Shown here piece by piece: positions 62,209-64,000 of a stretch of 64,000 nt of DNA. Location of the stretch: contig NZ_JBPSEH010000003.1 in NCBI RefSeq assembly GCF_051488685.1, positions 186,001 to 250,000 of the forward strand, read 5' to 3'. The notes beneath the pieces were generated by a model. It had not been told where the DNA came from. It ran no database searches and worked only from the letters and a program-made list of their open reading frames with translations. Source of the stretch: Melioribacter sp051488685. Its GTDB lineage: Bacteria; Bacteroidota; Ignavibacteria; Ignavibacteriales; Melioribacteraceae. Every line of letters begins with the position of its first letter. The stretch's first letter is position 1. A program made the position numbers and the translations under genes.

Positions 62209-62604
62209 TTAACCTTTTGGTTTCAATCCTTTGCTCTGTAATATCTTGTCAATCTCAGCTTCAGGATAAAAGCCTTCGTGGCGATGAAACTCTTTTCCAT
62301 TTTCATCCAGAAAAATCTGGGTAGGTATTAATTTTATTCCATATATCTGAGCATATTTTTTCTGCTGCGGAGTCCACACATCATAAAAAACAACCTTAAT
62401 CTGGTCGCCATATTTCTTTTCAACAGCCTTCATAACTGGTTGCATCATTCTGCATGGCACACAATTGACCGATCCCAATTCAATGAATGTAACTTTTTCT
62501 TTTTTAATGTCTGATGTATTTGTTTTATAATTTTTTGATTGAGCGTTAAAGCTCTGAGTAGTAATGAATGTTATTAGCAATATTAATGATAGTACTTTCT
62601 TCAT
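62209..62604 (-). CDS. exported thioredoxin-like protein
   Basis: A Sec signal (MKKVLSLILLITFITTQSFNAQ) is followed by a thioredoxin fold with active site LGSVNCVPCRMMQPVMKAV (CVPC near residue 49) and the cis-Pro loop GIKLIPTQIFLDENG. 131 residues. It would receive electrons from the CcdA-type protein and reduce disulfides in the periplasm. One base separates it from the mini-redoxin gene. Confidence 0.92.
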   Translation of the reverse strand: MKKVLSLILLITFITTQSFNAQSKNYKTNTSDIKKEKVTFIELGSVNCVPCRMMQPVMKAVEKKYGDQIKVVFYDVWTPQQKKYAQIYGIKLIPTQIFLDENGKEFHRHEGFYPEAEIDKILQSKGLKPKG

Positions 62605-62605
62605 T

Positions 62606-62845
62606 TTAATCTCCGTTCAACCATTTTAAAATTTGTTCATCTTTTGGAATAATACCAAAGCTTTTTACCTCTTCATTAATAACCAATCCTGGAGTCATCA
62701 TTATTCCATAGTTCATCATTTCATTAATATCTTCAACTTTTGTAACAATTGCCTCAATATTATTCTTAGCTATTATATCTTTTACTTTTGCTTCAAGCGT
62801 CCGGCATTTCGAGCAGCCAGGACCGAGAACTTTTACCGATAGCAT
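62606..62845 (-). CDS. small redox-active CxxC protein (thioredoxin-like)
   Basis: 79 residues with MLSVKVLGPGCSKCRTLEAKV at the start (CSKC, residues 11-14) and MMTPGLVINEEVKSFG (cis-Pro). This is the 'redox-active disulfide protein 2' family, usually encoded next to an ArsR regulator and a permease. It is cytoplasmic and may hand electrons or bound metalloid to a partner. The ATG follows AAGGAGAAAAG. Confidence 0.9.
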   Translation of the reverse strand: MLSVKVLGPGCSKCRTLEAKVKDIIAKNNIEAIVTKVEDINEMMNYGIMMTPGLVINEEVKSFGIIPKDEQILKWLNGD

Positions 62846-62869
62846 AATTTACTTTTCTCCTTGTAAAAT

Positions 62870-63165
62870 AGTTATTGAATTTGCAGTTGTATTCTTGACA
62901 GTTGTCCGTTTAATTTGCTTTATTATTTCAGTCCCGACTAATCTTCTGACATGCAGAATGAATGCAAGTACCGTTGCCCAATAAGTTTACAACTCCTATG
63001 CCAACATACTTGCCATAGTCGATATGTAATTCGAACAATTACGGCATCTTTTAATGAGCCTCATTCTCAAAGATGATAGCCGTTTCTCGAATCTGACTCT
63101 CACCAGGCTCAGATTCAATTTTTGCTGACAATTCCGTTGGTGATTAATTAATTTTATTTCCATTT
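62870..63165 (-). other. possible remnant of a small gene
   Basis: On the minus strand, short stretches that look coding fall in different frames. MEIKLINHQRN starts at 63162, ELSAKIESEPGESQIRETAI follows, and then YGKYVGIGVVNLLGNGTCIH lies near 62970. They suggest a small protein broken by frameshifts, located where a permease or a further redox protein would be expected in this type of operon. I cannot name the family. Confidence 0.35.
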
Positions 63166-63170
63166 TATAT

Positions 63171-63193
63171 TAAGAATTATACTTCGGTATTAA
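63171..63193. promoter_or_regulatory. candidate ArsR operator, copy 1
   Basis: AATTATACTTCGGTATTAAACG contains ATACTTCGGTAT, matching in inverted form the ATACCGAAGT element upstream of the arsR-like gene. It lies just upstream of the redox-gene side of the operon. Confidence 0.45.
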
Positions 63194-63198
63194 ACGAA

Positions 63199-63546
63199 CT
63201 ATTTTTTACAGGACAAAGCATATTTGTTAATAGATCTTACTTTCACACGGTCTTTTTCAACACTCTTTAAATCACCTATCCAAAAATCAAATGTCGTTAG
63301 AATTGCTAATATACGCTCATCAGACGCACTGCTATTTATATAATATTTAGTCCATCTCCCTTCTTTTTTCTCAATAATAAAGCCCGTCTTTTTTAACAAA
63401 CTCAAATGTTGTGAAACTGTTGATGCTGCTAAGTTGAGAATACTCATTATTTCACAACCACATAATGGGCGTATTTGGAGCATTTTTATTATTCGCAGCC
63501 TGTTGTTATCTGATAATACTTTAAATAAATTTGGTGAGCTTTTCAT
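63199..63546 (-). CDS. ArsR-family transcriptional repressor
   Basis: From ATG 63546 the protein has 115 residues: SPNLFKVLSDNNRLRIIKML, then IRPLCGCEIMSILNLAASTVSQHLSLLKKTGFI (winged helix) and a KEGRWTKYYIN wing. A Cys pair in PLCGCE near residue 29-33 lies where ArsR-type sensors bind metalloid (usually E-x-C-V-C). A Cys also sits in the C-terminal tail. It likely represses itself and the redox/permease genes. The open frame to 63642 is not used; it runs through the operator. Confidence 0.88.
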   Translation of the reverse strand: MKSSPNLFKVLSDNNRLRIIKMLQIRPLCGCEIMSILNLAASTVSQHLSLLKKTGFIIEKKEGRWTKYYINSSASDERILAILTTFDFWIGDLKSVEKDRVKVRSINKYALSCKK

Positions 63547-63549
63547 AAA

Positions 63550-63592
63550 AATATACTTCGTTACACACCGAAATATAAGTATACCGAAGTCA
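63550..63592. promoter_or_regulatory. ArsR operator, copy 2 (upstream of arsR)
   Basis: The stretch contains ATATACTTCG...CGAAATATAAGTAT and ACCGAAGT, i.e. repeated inverted copies of the ATACTTCG half-site also found at 63171-63193. Position directly upstream of the repressor gene fits autoregulation. Confidence 0.5.
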
Positions 63593-63601
63593 ACTTCAAA
63601 A

Positions 63602-64000
63602 TTATTGGAGGATATTTTTAACTCCAAGTTTAACATATTCAAACTGAAGTTTAGTGTGGTTTATTTTATATTTTTTGTGGAGTTTTTGTTTAATTTGTTT
63701 TTGTATCTCCGAGGTTTTTTTACAGAGATATTAGTAACTACAATATCGGCCTCAAAATGAATATTGTTATAATACAATTTCCATAAATGAACGTGATGAA
63801 TATTTTTTACTTTTCAGTAACATCTATTAGATTTTTTATTTCATCTAAATCTATTCCTTCCGGTATAGAAATCATAATTATATCAACCGTCTCTTTTACT
63901 ATTTCGTAAGTTTATTTAAGAATGTAAAGAGAAATTAATATTGTTAAAAGTGGGTCAATCCAATAAAAATTTGAAAAAGATTATAAATGTTGCGCTGATA
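63602..64000 (-). pseudogene. decayed cation diffusion facilitator (CDF) transporter, partial
   Basis: Pieces of a CDF protein appear in order. WIDPLLTILISLYILK comes first, an in-frame TAA at 63912-63914, then TYEIVKETVDIIMISIPEGI...NLIDVTEK. After a shift near 63805 comes KNIHHVHLWKLYYNNIHFEA, and after a second shift near 63716 comes SEIQKQIKQKLHKKYKINHT followed by a stop at 63602. These are the last membrane helix and cytoplasmic domain of the family. The two shifts lie at T-runs, so assembly error is possible for them, but the TAA points to real decay. The gene continues beyond the window. Confidence 0.8.

Noticed and set aside
1..64000. tRNA, rRNA, insertion sequences, CRISPR arrays
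   Set aside because: None of their conserved sequences or repeat patterns was seen on either strand; a tRNA scan could not be run.

Overview
The window looks like chromosomal DNA of an anaerobic or facultative, AT-rich bacterium of the Bacteroidota/Chlorobi/Ignavibacteriota assemblage, most probably an Ignavibacteria (Melioribacter-like) member. This rests on ATP-type PEP carboxykinase, a TonB receptor with an N-terminal carboxypeptidase-regulatory-like domain, many Tat/Sec-exported respiratory proteins, sulfur-oxyanion enzymes and a radical-SAM/Fe-S rich gene set. The taxonomic call is inference; there is no rRNA or tRNA gene here.

Region by region. 1-3.8 kb (+): end of an AmmeMemoRadiSam radical SAM enzyme, a small exported protein, a membrane protein, and a histidine kinase/receiver pair. 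3.8-7.9 kb (-): ahcY-metK-sugar nucleotidyltransferase (methyl cycle) and a nitroreductase. 8-11.8 kb (+): a LamG-like exported protein, then an aminotransferase overlapping pckA. 11.86-23 kb (-): a defence island. A type I restriction-modification operon (hsdM, AlbA_2 regulator, hsdS, hsdR) carries a long, apparently catalytically dead prokaryotic Argonaute and a SIR2-domain effector between its regulator and hsdS. The genes are joined by ATGA overlaps or very short gaps. The island abuts a truncated histidine-kinase gene. 23.6-28.3 kb (-): molybdenum cofactor genes (mobA, moeA, MOSC, moaC, moaA) with a single-domain ChrA and a carboxymuconolactone-decarboxylase-like protein. They are preceded by a terminator and a structured RNA read as a Moco-type riboswitch. 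28.6-35.3 kb (-): a respiratory operon tatA-porin-FeS subunit-NrfD-molybdopterin catalytic subunit (tetrathionate/polysulfide reductase type) behind a good sigma-54 promoter. 35.9-39.7 kb (-): its likely regulators, a PhnD-like lipoprotein, a histidine kinase and an NtrC-type sigma-54 activator.

40-46 kb (-): DMT transporter, TonB receptor, two methyltransferases, a thioesterase and an ArsP_2-type 10-TM permease. 46-51.2 kb (-): MBL hydrolase, pyruvoyl arginine decarboxylase, Dps, and a set of NifX/NifB-like proteins with two ferredoxin-type MinD ATPases. 51.3-57.1 kb (-): cysteine-synthase-like enzyme, radical SAM, CGGC protein, octaheme cytochrome of the tetrathionate reductase (OTR) family, TauE/SafE exporter, rhodanese and Mrp ATPase. 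57-64 kb (-): a zone with several broken genes: an internally deleted FAD oxidoreductase, a frameshifted DUF89 gene, a decayed PAS domain and a decayed CDF transporter. Among these are an intact epimerase and an ArsR / CxxC mini-redoxin / thioredoxin / CcdA set.

How it fits together: the PhnD-HK-NtrC trio probably senses a sulfur oxyanion or similar anion and switches on the sigma-54 operon. The Moco operon downstream supplies the cofactor under riboswitch control, and TatA supports export of the two Tat-tagged subunits. The OTR/TauE/rhodanese cluster offers a second sulfur-oxyanion route. The defence island is the most unusual part of the window.
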